This document shows positions 17,774 to 26,249 of a stretch of DNA of 64,000 nt, piece by piece; the stretch's first letter is position 1, and every line of letters begins with the position of its first letter. This DNA comes from Bacteroidia bacterium (GTDB lineage: Bacteria > Bacteroidota > Bacteroidia > M30B66). Under the pieces are notes generated by a model. The model searched no databases, was not told the DNA's origin, and saw only the letters and a list, made by a program, of their open reading frames with translations. The position numbers and the translations under genes were made by a program. The DNA lies in the NCBI GenBank assembly GCA_018401705.1, contig JAGYKL010000013.1, positions 41,510 through 105,509 on the forward strand, in the 5' to 3' direction.

Positions 17774-18136
17774 TTAACTATTACCATCAAGGTCTTCGAA
17801 GTCAACATTTGACCATTCAGAAGCGCTCTGATTAGATTCTACAGTATTAACTTCATTGCCCGAAATCGGCTCAGCGCCTTCATTTTTAGATACAATGAAA
17901 TTTACAGAATCATTTAAACCTTCAGCAAATTTCTCGAAATCTTCTTTATAAAGAAAAATCTTATGTTTTTCGTAAAAGAAAGTTCCGTCATCTCTAAAGC
18001 GTTTCTTACTTTCTGTTATTGTAAGATACAAATCATCTCCTTTTGTGCTTTTAACATCAAAAAAATATGTTCTTTTTCCTGCTCTTACTGGCTTTGAGTA
18101 AATCTCCTCGCGATCTGTCTGCTCGTTAAAATCCAT
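17774..18136 (-). CDS. DUF3276 (PUR-alpha-like) nucleic-acid-binding protein
   Basis: 120 residues from ATG 18136 (MDFNEQTDREEIYSKPVRAG); a GTG at 18169 is 2 nt from the promoter box and would add unconserved residues. The core (RAGKRTYFFDVKSTKGDDLY, LTITESKKRF, KIFLYKEDFEKFAEGL) is a PUR repeat, known in Bacteroidota (and Borrelia) as a single-stranded nucleic-acid-binding whirly-like fold. The acidic C-terminal tail (WSNVDFEDLDG) is poorly conserved. Likely an RNA/DNA-binding regulator (family knowledge). Confidence 0.88.
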   Translation of the reverse strand: MDFNEQTDREEIYSKPVRAGKRTYFFDVKSTKGDDLYLTITESKKRFRDDGTFFYEKHKIFLYKEDFEKFAEGLNDSVNFIVSKNEGAEPISGNEVNTVESNQSASEWSNVDFEDLDGNS

Positions 18137-18170
18137 GTAACGTATGTCTAAGTTTGAATTAGGTAGCACA

Positions 18171-18200
18171 CAAATTTATTTATTTTTCCTTCGGTACAAA
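18171..18200 (-). promoter_or_regulatory. Complete Bacteroidota-type promoter for the DUF3276 gene
   Basis: On the minus strand TTTG (plus 18197-18200), an 18-nt spacer, then TAAATTTG (plus 18171-18178). It lies 34 nt upstream of the ATG at 18136 and supports that start. Confidence 0.7.
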
Positions 18201-18301
18201 ATAATTTAAGAAAAAGAATAGCTACGAGTAGCATTTTGGAACATATCTTCAAGTTAGGCAGCTTAGAATTTTTACCTTTACAAGGAGAATTTGAATAGAG
18301 A

Positions 18302-19180
18302 ATGATAGTTGATCCTAAAGAAGTATCTACCGGAAGATTACATGCAATTATGCTAGGAGCTATAGCACCTAGGCCAATTGCTTTTGCAAGCACAATTGAT
18401 AAAGAAGGGAATGTAAACCTGAGTCCATACAGCTTTTTCAACGCTTTTGGCTCCAACCCTCCCACACTAATATTTTCACCTGCAAGAAGAGTTAGAGATA
18501 ATACTATTAAGCATACGCTTGAGAATGTAATGGAAGTGCCTGAAGTTGTTATTAATGTAGTTAATTTCAACATGGTACAGCAAATGTCTTTGTCAAGCAC
18601 AGAATATCCTAAAGAGCAAAATGAATTTATAAAAGCAGGATTTACAGAAGTGCCTTCTTCTAAAATCAAACCACCAAGGGTTAAAGAGTCTCCGGTGCAG
18701 TTCGAATGTAAAGTGAAGGATATTATTCACCTCGGGAATGAGGGAGGTGCGGGAAATCTAATCGTTTGTGAAATTGTAATGGTACATATTCATGATGATG
18801 TACTAGACATTAATAAGGGTATTGATCAGAAAAAAATAGACTTGGTGTCACGAATGGGAGGTAATTGGTATTGCAGAGCACATGGCGATGCATTGTTTGA
18901 AGTTGAAAAACCAATCAGCACGTTAGGAATTGGAGTTGATTCTATTCCCCAAGGAATAAGGCTTTCGCCAATTTTAACTGGCAATAATCTAGGTCAATTG
19001 GGTAATGTAGAATCTTTACCTTCTGAAGCAGAAATCAATGAATTTAAACATTCAGGAGAAAGAGATTTATTAATAAATGCTTCACTTTCGGCGGATTTTG
19101 CCTCTCACCGTGCTGCCGCAAAGCTGCTCGAGGAAGGTGATATTCAAAAAGCCTGGCTTTTGCTATTATCAGATAATTAA
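18302..19180 (+). CDS. Flavin reductase-like (FMN-binding split barrel) protein
   Basis: 292 residues. The N-terminal ~200 residues are a flavin_reduct domain: AIAPRPIAFASTIDKEGNVN and LSPYSFFNAFGSNPPTLIFS match the FMN-binding split-barrel pattern. The C-terminal ~80 residues are an extension of unknown role, common in Bacteroidota homologues. It probably binds FMN and serves in flavin reduction or as a reductase partner. Its 3' end overlaps the convergent ketoacyl synthase gene by 4 bp. Confidence 0.87.
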   Translation: MIVDPKEVSTGRLHAIMLGAIAPRPIAFASTIDKEGNVNLSPYSFFNAFGSNPPTLIFSPARRVRDNTIKHTLENVMEVPEVVINVVNFNMVQQMSLSSTEYPKEQNEFIKAGFTEVPSSKIKPPRVKESPVQFECKVKDIIHLGNEGGAGNLIVCEIVMVHIHDDVLDINKGIDQKKIDLVSRMGGNWYCRAHGDALFEVEKPISTLGIGVDSIPQGIRLSPILTGNNLGQLGNVESLPSEAEINEFKHSGERDLLINASLSADFASHRAAAKLLEEGDIQKAWLLLLSDN

Positions 19181-20424
19181 ATAGCAGAAAAAATAGTTGT
19201 AGCGTGCTGACCACCAAAACCGCTGGCATGGTTTAAAACATTTCTAATTTCCATTTCTGTTCCTTTTTCAAATAGAAAAAGGGATGGATTTAACATGTTT
19301 CCGTCAGGCAAATAATTTGCATTTATAGGTAGAATTGTTTTTTGAGAAATCATTTCCACACTCAAAACGGCTTCCAGCGAAGCTGAGGCACCTAGTAAAT
19401 GACCTGTCATTCCCTTGCTGGCAACAATAGGGAGATATTTAAGAGACTCACCAAAAACACAATTGTAAGCATTGTATTCAGAAGCATCACCTAAAATTGT
19501 TGATGTTCCGTGAGCGTATACTGCGTCAATGTCATCTGGCACAAGTCCCGACAATTGAATTGCTTGTGAAATGCAAGTACTAGCACCTTTTCCTTCTTTA
19601 TCAGGACTCGTTATGTGACCTCCATCATTCGAGTTTACTCCACCTTTAAAATAAGCTTTAGCCTTAGCATGCCGACTTTGCGCAAATGATTCTTTTTCAA
19701 GTATCATGGCAGCAGCGCCTTCACCAATAACAAATCCATCTCTCGAAGAGGAAAAAGGAATTCCAGCAAGGTGAGGATCATTGTTTCTTGTTGAAAGCAC
19801 TTTCATGCTTGAAAATCCCCCAACTACCGATGGTGAAATCGCAGCCTCAGAACCTCCAACTAAAGCTACATCGCACCATCCCGCTAACATATAAGCTTGT
19901 GCAGTAATTAGCGCAGTGTTACCAGATGCACAAGCAGAAACCGTGGTTATGTTAGGACCTTTAAGTCCAAACTTTTGTGCAATTCTAGAAGCAGCTGTAT
20001 CAATGAGAACATTCGACTGAAAAAAGGGGTTAAATGCATTTTGATTTTTACTCATACCAAAATTCATAGTCCCAGCATCAGCAGTGGTTATTCCCCCATT
20101 GCCACTAGCCCAAAATATTCCAATTCTAGATGAATCATTTATATGAGAGAGCAATCCGGAATTTTCAATGGCCTCTTCAGCAACTGCCAAGGCGAACATA
20201 GCCGAACGGTCAAGTCGTTTTCTTTGTTTAAAGTCGCCTGCTCTCTCTAAATCGAAGTCAATTATTTCTGCTGCAATATTGCAGGAAAAATTGCTTGCAT
20301 CGAAAGCAGAGATATTTCGAATTCCACTTTTCTTATTGAGTAAAGAGTTCCAAGTTGCATTTAAAGAATCCCCAACAGCACATAAAGCTCCAGTTCCGGT
20401 TATAACTATTTTCTCAGCATTCAC
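19177..20424 (-). CDS. Beta-ketoacyl-ACP synthase (FabF/KAS II-like)
   Basis: 415 residues, the normal FabF size, from a GTG at 20424 giving MNAEKIVITGTGALCAVGD. The catalytic triad is complete: Cys in TVSACASGNTAL, His in AVYAHGTSTILGD and His in KGMTGHLLGASAS. It condenses malonyl-ACP with acyl-ACP. It stands alone without ACP or reductase genes, so it may serve a specialised chain rather than core fatty-acid synthesis (inference). It has its own promoter box between the UbiB stop and its GTG. Confidence 0.9.
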   Translation of the reverse strand: MNAEKIVITGTGALCAVGDSLNATWNSLLNKKSGIRNISAFDASNFSCNIAAEIIDFDLERAGDFKQRKRLDRSAMFALAVAEEAIENSGLLSHINDSSRIGIFWASGNGGITTADAGTMNFGMSKNQNAFNPFFQSNVLIDTAASRIAQKFGLKGPNITTVSACASGNTALITAQAYMLAGWCDVALVGGSEAAISPSVVGGFSSMKVLSTRNNDPHLAGIPFSSSRDGFVIGEGAAAMILEKESFAQSRHAKAKAYFKGGVNSNDGGHITSPDKEGKGASTCISQAIQLSGLVPDDIDAVYAHGTSTILGDASEYNAYNCVFGESLKYLPIVASKGMTGHLLGASASLEAVLSVEMISQKTILPINANYLPDGNMLNPSLFLFEKGTEMEIRNVLNHASGFGGQHATTIFSAI

Positions 20425-20428
20425 TCAA

Positions 20429-20436
20429 CAAAGATA
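20429..20436 (-). promoter_or_regulatory. -7 promoter box 4 nt before the ketoacyl synthase GTG
   Basis: TATCTTTG on the minus strand (TAnnTTTG), then TTGA, then GTG at 20424. Located in the 21-bp gap after the UbiB stop codon, it would give a leaderless transcript independent of the upstream operon. Confidence 0.45.
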
Positions 20437-20445
20437 TCTGAAGTT

Positions 20446-22101
20446 TTATCTGTTTTTTCTAGAATTTGATTTTAAAATTCCTACAATAGAGATTACGAAG
20501 GCAATGATAGAAAGTAGAGTAGGTAGGTTAATTCCTACAACAAATATTGGGAAATCTTGTATTGAAAAGAAACATATACCCGCAAAGAATGCAGATGCCA
20601 TTATTGAATTTCCAATTCGATTTGAGCCATTTTGTATTGACTTGGAAATATTTTCAAATGATTTATTTTCAATCTGAACTTTAAATTTATCGTTGCTTAG
20701 TTTTGATAATATTTTCCGCATGTCGCCCGGCAGGGCTGAAGCTAAAGAAAGTAAATCTCCAAAACCTGCAATAAGCCCTTTGCTATTGATTAAGTTTTTT
20801 GGATTTAATTGTTTTCTTATGAGTTTAAATGCATAGGGTTTAATAACATCGAGAGATTTAAATTCAGAATCAAGGGTAGTTCCAATTCCTTCAAGCATTG
20901 AAACTGTTCTAAGCAGAAGAAATAAATCTGGATTTAATTTTAATTTATGTTTATTAATTAGTTCCCTTCCTCTAGCAAGAGCTGCATTTAAATCAATATC
21001 TTTTACTGCTTGATTGCCAAATTCTTCAATAAAGGCTGACATGTCTTTCTCCAGAGCTGCCTTATCTTCCACTTCAGAACCCTGAAGTTTCTCAACATTT
21101 TCTACAATTCTTGAAGCATCGTCTCTTCCAAGCCCAATAATAAATTCAATAAGTGCTTTCCTATCTTTCTCACTTATGCGGCCTACCATTCCGAAATCAA
21201 GAATCCCAATCCGTTGATCTGGCAGAATAATCAGATTACCCGGGTGTGGGTCGGCATGAAAGTATCCCCATTCGAATATTTGTTTGAAATATGCATCAAA
21301 GCCATTTCTTGCCAGGGCTTTTAAATCGTGTCCTTCTGATTTAAGCTCATCTAGTTTTGAGATTTTGGTTCCTTCCAAAAACTCCATGGTTAGGATATTC
21401 TTACTGCAAAGATTGAGAAATGGCTTAGGAGTAACGACCAATTTATCCTCTTTGAATAATTCTTCGAAGCGACTTAAATGTCTGGCCTCTTCATTGAAAT
21501 TTAATTCAGATAAAATAGACCTCTCAAAAGCTGCAACTAGCTCTTTGGGACGTAGAGAAGATAATTCTTCAGAGCGCATCATTAAAGCAGCAATGTCCTT
21601 TAGAACTTCAATGTCAGCTCTAATTATATCATTAATTTCAGGCCTTTGAACTTTAACAGCAACTTTTTCGCCGCTTTTGAGATATGCAACATGAACCTGA
21701 GCAATAGATGCTGAAGCAATAGGAGTGGAGTCGAAGGATTTAAAAACATCCTCTGGCTTTTTGCCATAATCTTCAATAAATGCTTGTTCTACCTGTAAAT
21801 AAACAAAAGGAGGGACGGCATCTTGAAGTTTAGAAAGTTCCTCAACTAACTCATCTGGAATTAATCCTGGTCTATTACTGAGTACTTGACCAAGTTTAAT
21901 ATAGGTTGGTCCTAACTCTTCAAGTACTAGCCTTAACCTTTTCCACCGATCGTTTAATCGCTGCTGTTCCTGTTCTTTTGAGCGGACTGCTTTAAAAAAG
22001 CGGCTAAATTTTCTGCCTGAAAGTTGATCAACGATATCAGCAAAGCCATGCTTAATAAGCACAGCAAAAACTTTGCGGTAACGTTTGCCTCTAGAAATCA
22101 C
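20446..22101 (-). CDS. ABC1/UbiB (AarF) family atypical kinase
   Basis: 551 residues. Typical UbiB features: KLGQVLSNRPGLIPDELVEE (KxGQ region), the alanine-rich loop ASIAQVHVA, the kinase-like lysine in VAVKVQRP, HADPHPGNL and the metal site ILDFGMVG. Two hydrophobic helices at the C-terminus (ASAFFAGICFF and LPTLLSIIAFVISIVGIL) anchor it in the membrane. UbiB proteins are ATPases that help extract lipid precursors in ubiquinone or isoprenoid quinone synthesis; here the quinone would be menaquinone. It starts 2 bp after the phasin-like stop, so the two are co-transcribed. Confidence 0.92.
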   Translation of the reverse strand: MISRGKRYRKVFAVLIKHGFADIVDQLSGRKFSRFFKAVRSKEQEQQRLNDRWKRLRLVLEELGPTYIKLGQVLSNRPGLIPDELVEELSKLQDAVPPFVYLQVEQAFIEDYGKKPEDVFKSFDSTPIASASIAQVHVAYLKSGEKVAVKVQRPEINDIIRADIEVLKDIAALMMRSEELSSLRPKELVAAFERSILSELNFNEEARHLSRFEELFKEDKLVVTPKPFLNLCSKNILTMEFLEGTKISKLDELKSEGHDLKALARNGFDAYFKQIFEWGYFHADPHPGNLIILPDQRIGILDFGMVGRISEKDRKALIEFIIGLGRDDASRIVENVEKLQGSEVEDKAALEKDMSAFIEEFGNQAVKDIDLNAALARGRELINKHKLKLNPDLFLLLRTVSMLEGIGTTLDSEFKSLDVIKPYAFKLIRKQLNPKNLINSKGLIAGFGDLLSLASALPGDMRKILSKLSNDKFKVQIENKSFENISKSIQNGSNRIGNSIMASAFFAGICFFSIQDFPIFVVGINLPTLLSIIAFVISIVGILKSNSRKNR

Positions 22102-22103
22102 TT

Positions 22104-22406
22104 TTAATCTTGTGAAGGGCTATTGTTTTCTAAGGCTTCAACTCTTGATTTTAGAGCTTCGAATTCTTCGCGAGAAGGAATTCCAGATTTTTCAATCCAT
22201 TCACGAATAGTTTCTTTGCTATTTTCTTTAAGTTCTTCGCCTGCTTTTCGTGTTTCAGAACTGATTTCTTCAGCAAACTTTTTACCTTCTTCACGAGTTA
22301 ATTTGCCCTTTTCTACAAGTTCGGCTACAGCTTTTTCAACTTTATCACGTGTAATTGCTATTACACCTAATCCCTGGTAAAGGATATTTTTTAACGTATC
22401 TTCCAT
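22104..22406 (-). CDS. Phasin-like coiled-coil protein (polyhydroxyalkanoate granule/PhaF-like)
   Basis: 100 residues, almost entirely helical and charged. The pattern DTLKNILYQGLGVIAITRDK, followed by EELVEKGKLTREEGKKFAEE and the C-terminal REEFEALKSRVEALEN, matches the small phasin/PHA-synthesis-regulator family found in many bacteria, whose members often lie next to ubiB. It may link UbiB to a membrane or lipid interface (inference). Co-transcribed with the UbiB gene. Confidence 0.82.
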   Translation of the reverse strand: MEDTLKNILYQGLGVIAITRDKVEKAVAELVEKGKLTREEGKKFAEEISSETRKAGEELKENSKETIREWIEKSGIPSREEFEALKSRVEALENNSPSQD

Positions 22407-22431
22407 AAATTGTATTATTTCAAAACAAACG

Positions 22432-22439
22432 CAAAGTTA
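22432..22439 (-). promoter_or_regulatory. Candidate -7 box for the phasin-ubiB operon
   Basis: TAACTTTG on the minus strand (TAnnTTTG), 25 nt upstream of the ATG at 22406. No -33 TTTG was recognised. Confidence 0.45.
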
Positions 22440-22552
22440 CGAGGTTTGTTTTTGCATTGAAGTATTTCAATGCTTTGATTCTGCGATTAATCATAGAATC
22501 AAAATAGGTTTTAAGTTTCTTCCTAATATGTCCGAGTTCAAGTCTTAATTAA

Positions 22553-23259
22553 ATGACAACCCTTACTCTATATCGTTATCCTAAAAGTCAAATTTTTTGG
22601 GCTTTTACACAAATGCAGCTAGCACATAACAAATTAGCTAAAACTCCCGGATTGAAGTTTTACAAATTAATGGGGAGCGGAAGTGCAGGCGGGGTTGGGC
22701 TTTGGCCCAATTGGAGGGTTTATGCATTTTTGGGTATTTGGGATTCAATAGCCGACTTTAAAAACTTTCAATTAGAACAATCTTTTGCGAAAGAGATCTC
22801 TTGAGCGTTGTTCAGAACAGATGACTACCTTTCTCAAACCTCTGAGAACTCATGGATTATGGGGCGGTATTAATCCATTTGAACCTTTGGTTACAACAAC
22901 ACCTATTAAAAATACTCAGGTGGCTGTGCCCCAACTAGAGCCCGCATAAAGCTCAAGCGTTTGCCTGAATTTTGCTTGACACGCCTGCTGCAAAATCCTC
23001 TTTGCTTGATCAGAAAGACCTCCTTCTGAGTATTGGTATAGGTGAAACACCACTTATTTATCAAGCTACCTTCAGCATTTGGCTTAATTTAGATGCAGTT
23101 CAACAATATGCTTACAAAACTCCAGCTCATGCAAATGTGGTTCGTAAAACCCGAGAGCGCGATTGGTATAGTGAAGAAATGTTCACCCGATTTGAAGTAT
23201 TAGGCTCCACTGGCTCTTGGGAAGGGAAAACCTATTTTGAAGAGCCTGATTCATACTAA
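22553..23259 (+). pseudogene. Spheroidene monooxygenase-like (CrtA family) gene with several frameshifts
   Basis: The first frame (22553-22804) encodes MTTLTLYRYPKSQIFWAFTQ and WPNWRVYAFLGIWDS, typical of Bacteroidota CrtA-like proteins. It stops at 22804, but the reading continues in another frame (EQMTTFLKPLRTHGLWGGIN, PFEPLVTTTPIKNTQVA), stops near 22949, reappears as KLKRLPEF, and then shifts again into DTPAAKSSLLDQKDLLLSIG and a normal C-terminus (YKTPAHANVVRKTRERDWYS). At least three indels break about 235 residues. CrtA acts in carotenoid keto-group formation; some relatives are just uncharacterised. Either decayed or locally mis-sequenced. Confidence 0.8.
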
Positions 23260-23442
23260 TTCAACTTTAGTTAATTTTGAGTTTTCTTTAATTTAAGTTA
23301 TTATTTTTGTTGTTAGCCTTAATACTTAATTAATATTAACTATTATTAAAGAGAAAGACTAATATCAAAGAATAAACTTTGAATACACCTAAAACGCAAA
23401 TGGAAATAAGCAGTATATACCGATAATATCTTATTAAATCTA

Positions 23443-24207
23443 ATGACTTATCTGAAAGCATCTTGTTCTATTCTGTTTTTCTTAATCCTAACTAGTTTTA
23501 GTAGTTCTGCTCAGTCAGTTAAACCTTTATTCAAGCCTTTTTCCCTGGTTGAAATGTTTACTTCACAGGGATGTTCAAGCTGCCCACCAGCTCATGAAAT
23601 AGTAGACAATATTTACATGGATCCTGTTTTCGGAGACAATAACGTTTTGTTTTTAAGTTTTCATGTTAATTATTGGGATGATTTAGGCTGGAAAGATCAA
23701 TTCTCTAAGGAAGAATACACCGAGCATCAAAGATATTATCAAGATAAATTTAAGCAGGAAGGGCTTTATACGCCGCAATTTGTTGTTAATGGTATTAGTG
23801 GGTTTTCGGGTAATAATGAACCGAGGCTTAGAAGAGAGCTAAAGGCTTCAATGCTAAGCCAGAAAAGTGGGCCACAACAATTTGAAATTAATTCATTATC
23901 AACTGACAAAAATAAGCTTATATTTTCCTATTCAGCTTTAGGTGAGAATACAGATAGGCTTATCCAAGCCGCAATTATTAGTAAATCAGATACGACGTTA
24001 GTTAAGGCTGGAGAGAATGCCAATAAAGAATTGCATAGCAAAAATAATGTACTCAATTATTTACAAATACCTATGCGAGTAGAAGGAAGTAAAGCATATC
24101 TGAATTTACCTTCAATGAGAAAAAAAAGCAGCCTCTTATTTGCTGTATGGGTTCAGTCTAAGTTAGATGCAAAAGTTCTAGATATTCAGGTTTTTGAAAT
24201 CAAATGA
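23443..24207 (+). CDS. Exported DUF1223 thioredoxin-fold protein
   Basis: 254 residues with signal peptide (CSILFFLILTSFSSSAQS). EMFTSQGCSSCPPAHEIVDN carries the CxxC redox motif of the DUF1223 family, and YTPQFVVNGISGFSGNN is the conserved cis-proline region. The family is thioredoxin-like, probably periplasmic, with no established substrate. It stands alone, with ~180 bp upstream and ~280 bp downstream without genes; no clear promoter or terminator recognised. Confidence 0.85.
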   Translation: MTYLKASCSILFFLILTSFSSSAQSVKPLFKPFSLVEMFTSQGCSSCPPAHEIVDNIYMDPVFGDNNVLFLSFHVNYWDDLGWKDQFSKEEYTEHQRYYQDKFKQEGLYTPQFVVNGISGFSGNNEPRLRRELKASMLSQKSGPQQFEINSLSTDKNKLIFSYSALGENTDRLIQAAIISKSDTTLVKAGENANKELHSKNNVLNYLQIPMRVEGSKAYLNLPSMRKKSSLLFAVWVQSKLDAKVLDIQVFEIK

Positions 24208-24490
24208 GAAAGGTTTCAAGTTAATTTCAAGTAAATATTTATAATTTATCTTGAACAATACTTTGTTTTTAAATTAGTGAAATTACTTCTTAATTTGATA
24301 AATCCATGAGCATTGATTTACTTGTGTTTTGACTATATTTTAATTCTTTGCTAAATTCTAAGTAAGCGCAGCATTTTTTTAATGGCCTTCAAAATATGGC
24401 AATAAAACTTGACTCTGTAATTTGAAATCACATAGCATTAAAAAAATTAATATTTGTTATAATCTCCATGTTTATCAACCTTCGCTTGAT

Positions 24491-24862
24491 TTATCTGTGT
24501 TGATCAATCAAAATAACATTGCCATCAGGGTCTTTAAAAACTAAACTCGCAGGTCCAGAGGATTTTTCATCGGCTTCACTATCTAGTTTTATGCCTTTCT
24601 CTTTTAAACTTTTTTGAATTGTTCTCACATCCGCGAAACTGTCAATCGCTTGAGCGTTTTCATCCCAACCTGGATTAAATGTTAGTATATTTCCTTCAAA
24701 CATACCATGAAACAATCCTACAAGCGCATTTCCATTTTTCATAATTAAGTAGTTCTGTTCAAGAGATCCTGCAAAATGACTAAATCCAAGATTTTCATAA
24801 AATTCTTTTGAAATGATTAGGTTGTTAACCGAAAGGCTGATTGAAAATGCTCCTAGTTCCAT
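24491..24862 (-). CDS. VOC-family (glyoxalase/bleomycin resistance-like) protein
   Basis: 123 residues with the paired beta-alpha-beta-beta-beta modules of the VOC fold: FSISLSVNNLIISKEFYENL (first module) and VFKDPDGNVILIDQH (end of the second). Metal-binding residues cannot be assigned with certainty. Such small single-domain members are mostly uncharacterised. It is on the same strand as the DUF3820 gene 58 bp upstream and could share its transcript. Confidence 0.85.
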   Translation of the reverse strand: MELGAFSISLSVNNLIISKEFYENLGFSHFAGSLEQNYLIMKNGNALVGLFHGMFEGNILTFNPGWDENAQAIDSFADVRTIQKSLKEKGIKLDSEADEKSSGPASLVFKDPDGNVILIDQHR

Positions 24863-24920
24863 AATAATGTTAATGTTTATAAAAATGTGAATTTCAGAAT
24901 TTTTAATGATTTTATGTTTA

Positions 24921-25154
24921 TTAAATCATCTTTTTTATTGGCTCTAAAAGTTGAGTCAAGCCATTACTTCTAATTACCAGCATTGTTTCAAGTAAGATTC
25001 CAAGCCTACCTTTAGGAAATCCCTCCCTTGCAAACCATTCCAAATATGAAACGGGTAAGTCACAGATATATCGTCCTTCAAATCTGCCAAATGGCATTTT
25101 ATTAGAAACCAAATCAATAAGAATCTGCTTATCAGGAATTAGTGAGTTTTCCAA
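24921..25154 (-). CDS. Small DUF3820 protein
   Basis: 77 residues from a TTG at 25154; no in-frame ATG is found upstream, while an internal Met would start inside the conserved MPFGRFEGRYICDLP block. The sequence YLEWFAREGFPKGRLGILLE completes the DUF3820 signature, a small domain also found in exonuclease-related proteins. Function unknown. It is divergent from the WYL regulator (87 bp between starts) and upstream of the VOC gene. Confidence 0.75.
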   Translation of the reverse strand: MENSLIPDKQILIDLVSNKMPFGRFEGRYICDLPVSYLEWFAREGFPKGRLGILLETMLVIRSNGLTQLLEPIKKMI

Positions 25155-25241
25155 GTAAATAATTTTTTCTTCATAAACATAAAGAAAGTAAACATATAAA
25201 CAAGCAGCTAATAGAAATACAGAAAATCTCTATTTTGTGGC

Positions 25242-26144
25242 ATGCAAATTCATCGAAAGATTTCGCGCTTGGTTGCAATAATTGAGATTTTAAAGCGTAG
25301 GCCAAACAGTTCTATGCAGGGAATTCTTAATAATTTGTCTAATAGAGATTTGGATGCTTCGGAAAGAAGTATTAGACGGGATTTTAAACTAATTCGTGAT
25401 GAGTTCGGTATTGAGATTGTTTACAATCGCTCAAATGGCGGGTATGCCATAGAACAAGAATTTTTGGATGAAGCTGAAGCTCTAATTAGGTTAATAGAAC
25501 TTTCGAATTCAGCAGGATTAATATTTGAATCACTTTCTGAAGCAAATGAGATAAAGAATTTGATTTCATTTGAGCATGAGGGTCAATTTCAGGGAATAGA
25601 ATATTTAGAGCCACTTTTGAGAGCTGCTTCCATGAAGATATCTGTTATTATTACTCACAAGCATTTTCTAACAGAGAAAGTTAAAGAATTCTATGTCAAT
25701 CCGCTGTTGATGAAAGAATTTCAAGGAAGATGGTATGTATATGGCTATGAAATAAACCGAAAGCATTTCATTACCCTTGGATTGGATAGAATGTTAGAAA
25801 TAAAATTCACCGAAGACTATTTTACAGGGAATGGTCATGAGAAAGCTAAACAACTGTTTTCTCAGGTTGTAGGTATTAATATACCAGATAAAAAGCTTTG
25901 TATTGTTAAGTTAAAAGTATTTTTTCCTCAGGTAGATTATTTCAGAACATTGCCTTTACATATTTCACAAGAAGAAATTGAAACGCACGATAAATATTCG
26001 ATTTTTAGCTATGCTGTAATCCCCAATTACGAGCTATCTCAAAAGCTGCTTTCCTACGGCTCGTCAATACAGATTCTCGAACCACTTGAGCTACTTTCAT
26101 CTATTACAGAAGAGTTGAAAAAAAGTCTTAATAATTATAATTGA
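25242..26144 (+). CDS. HTH-WYL transcriptional regulator (YafY/PafC-like)
   Basis: 300 residues. N-terminal winged helix (RISRLVAIIEILKRRPNSSM, LDASERSIRRDFKLIRDEFG), then a WYL-type sensor domain (VNPLLMKEFQGRWYVYGYEI, ITLGLDRMLEIKF, residues ~160-200) with a WCX-type C-terminal extension. WYL proteins sense nucleic acid or small ligands and control DNA damage, phage-defence or metabolic genes. The divergent DUF3820/VOC pair is the most likely target (inference). The DUF2779 nuclease follows 105 bp downstream on the same strand. Confidence 0.88.
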   Translation: MQIHRKISRLVAIIEILKRRPNSSMQGILNNLSNRDLDASERSIRRDFKLIRDEFGIEIVYNRSNGGYAIEQEFLDEAEALIRLIELSNSAGLIFESLSEANEIKNLISFEHEGQFQGIEYLEPLLRAASMKISVIITHKHFLTEKVKEFYVNPLLMKEFQGRWYVYGYEINRKHFITLGLDRMLEIKFTEDYFTGNGHEKAKQLFSQVVGINIPDKKLCIVKLKVFFPQVDYFRTLPLHISQEEIETHDKYSIFSYAVIPNYELSQKLLSYGSSIQILEPLELLSSITEELKKSLNNYN

Positions 26145-26249
26145 ATTGCTAGGTCAAATTTTGGCAAGGTGACTTTTTTAATTAGCCATGACAATAAAAT
26201 ATATATCGCGAATTATTGTTAAAAATCGATATTAAATAATTTACATAGT

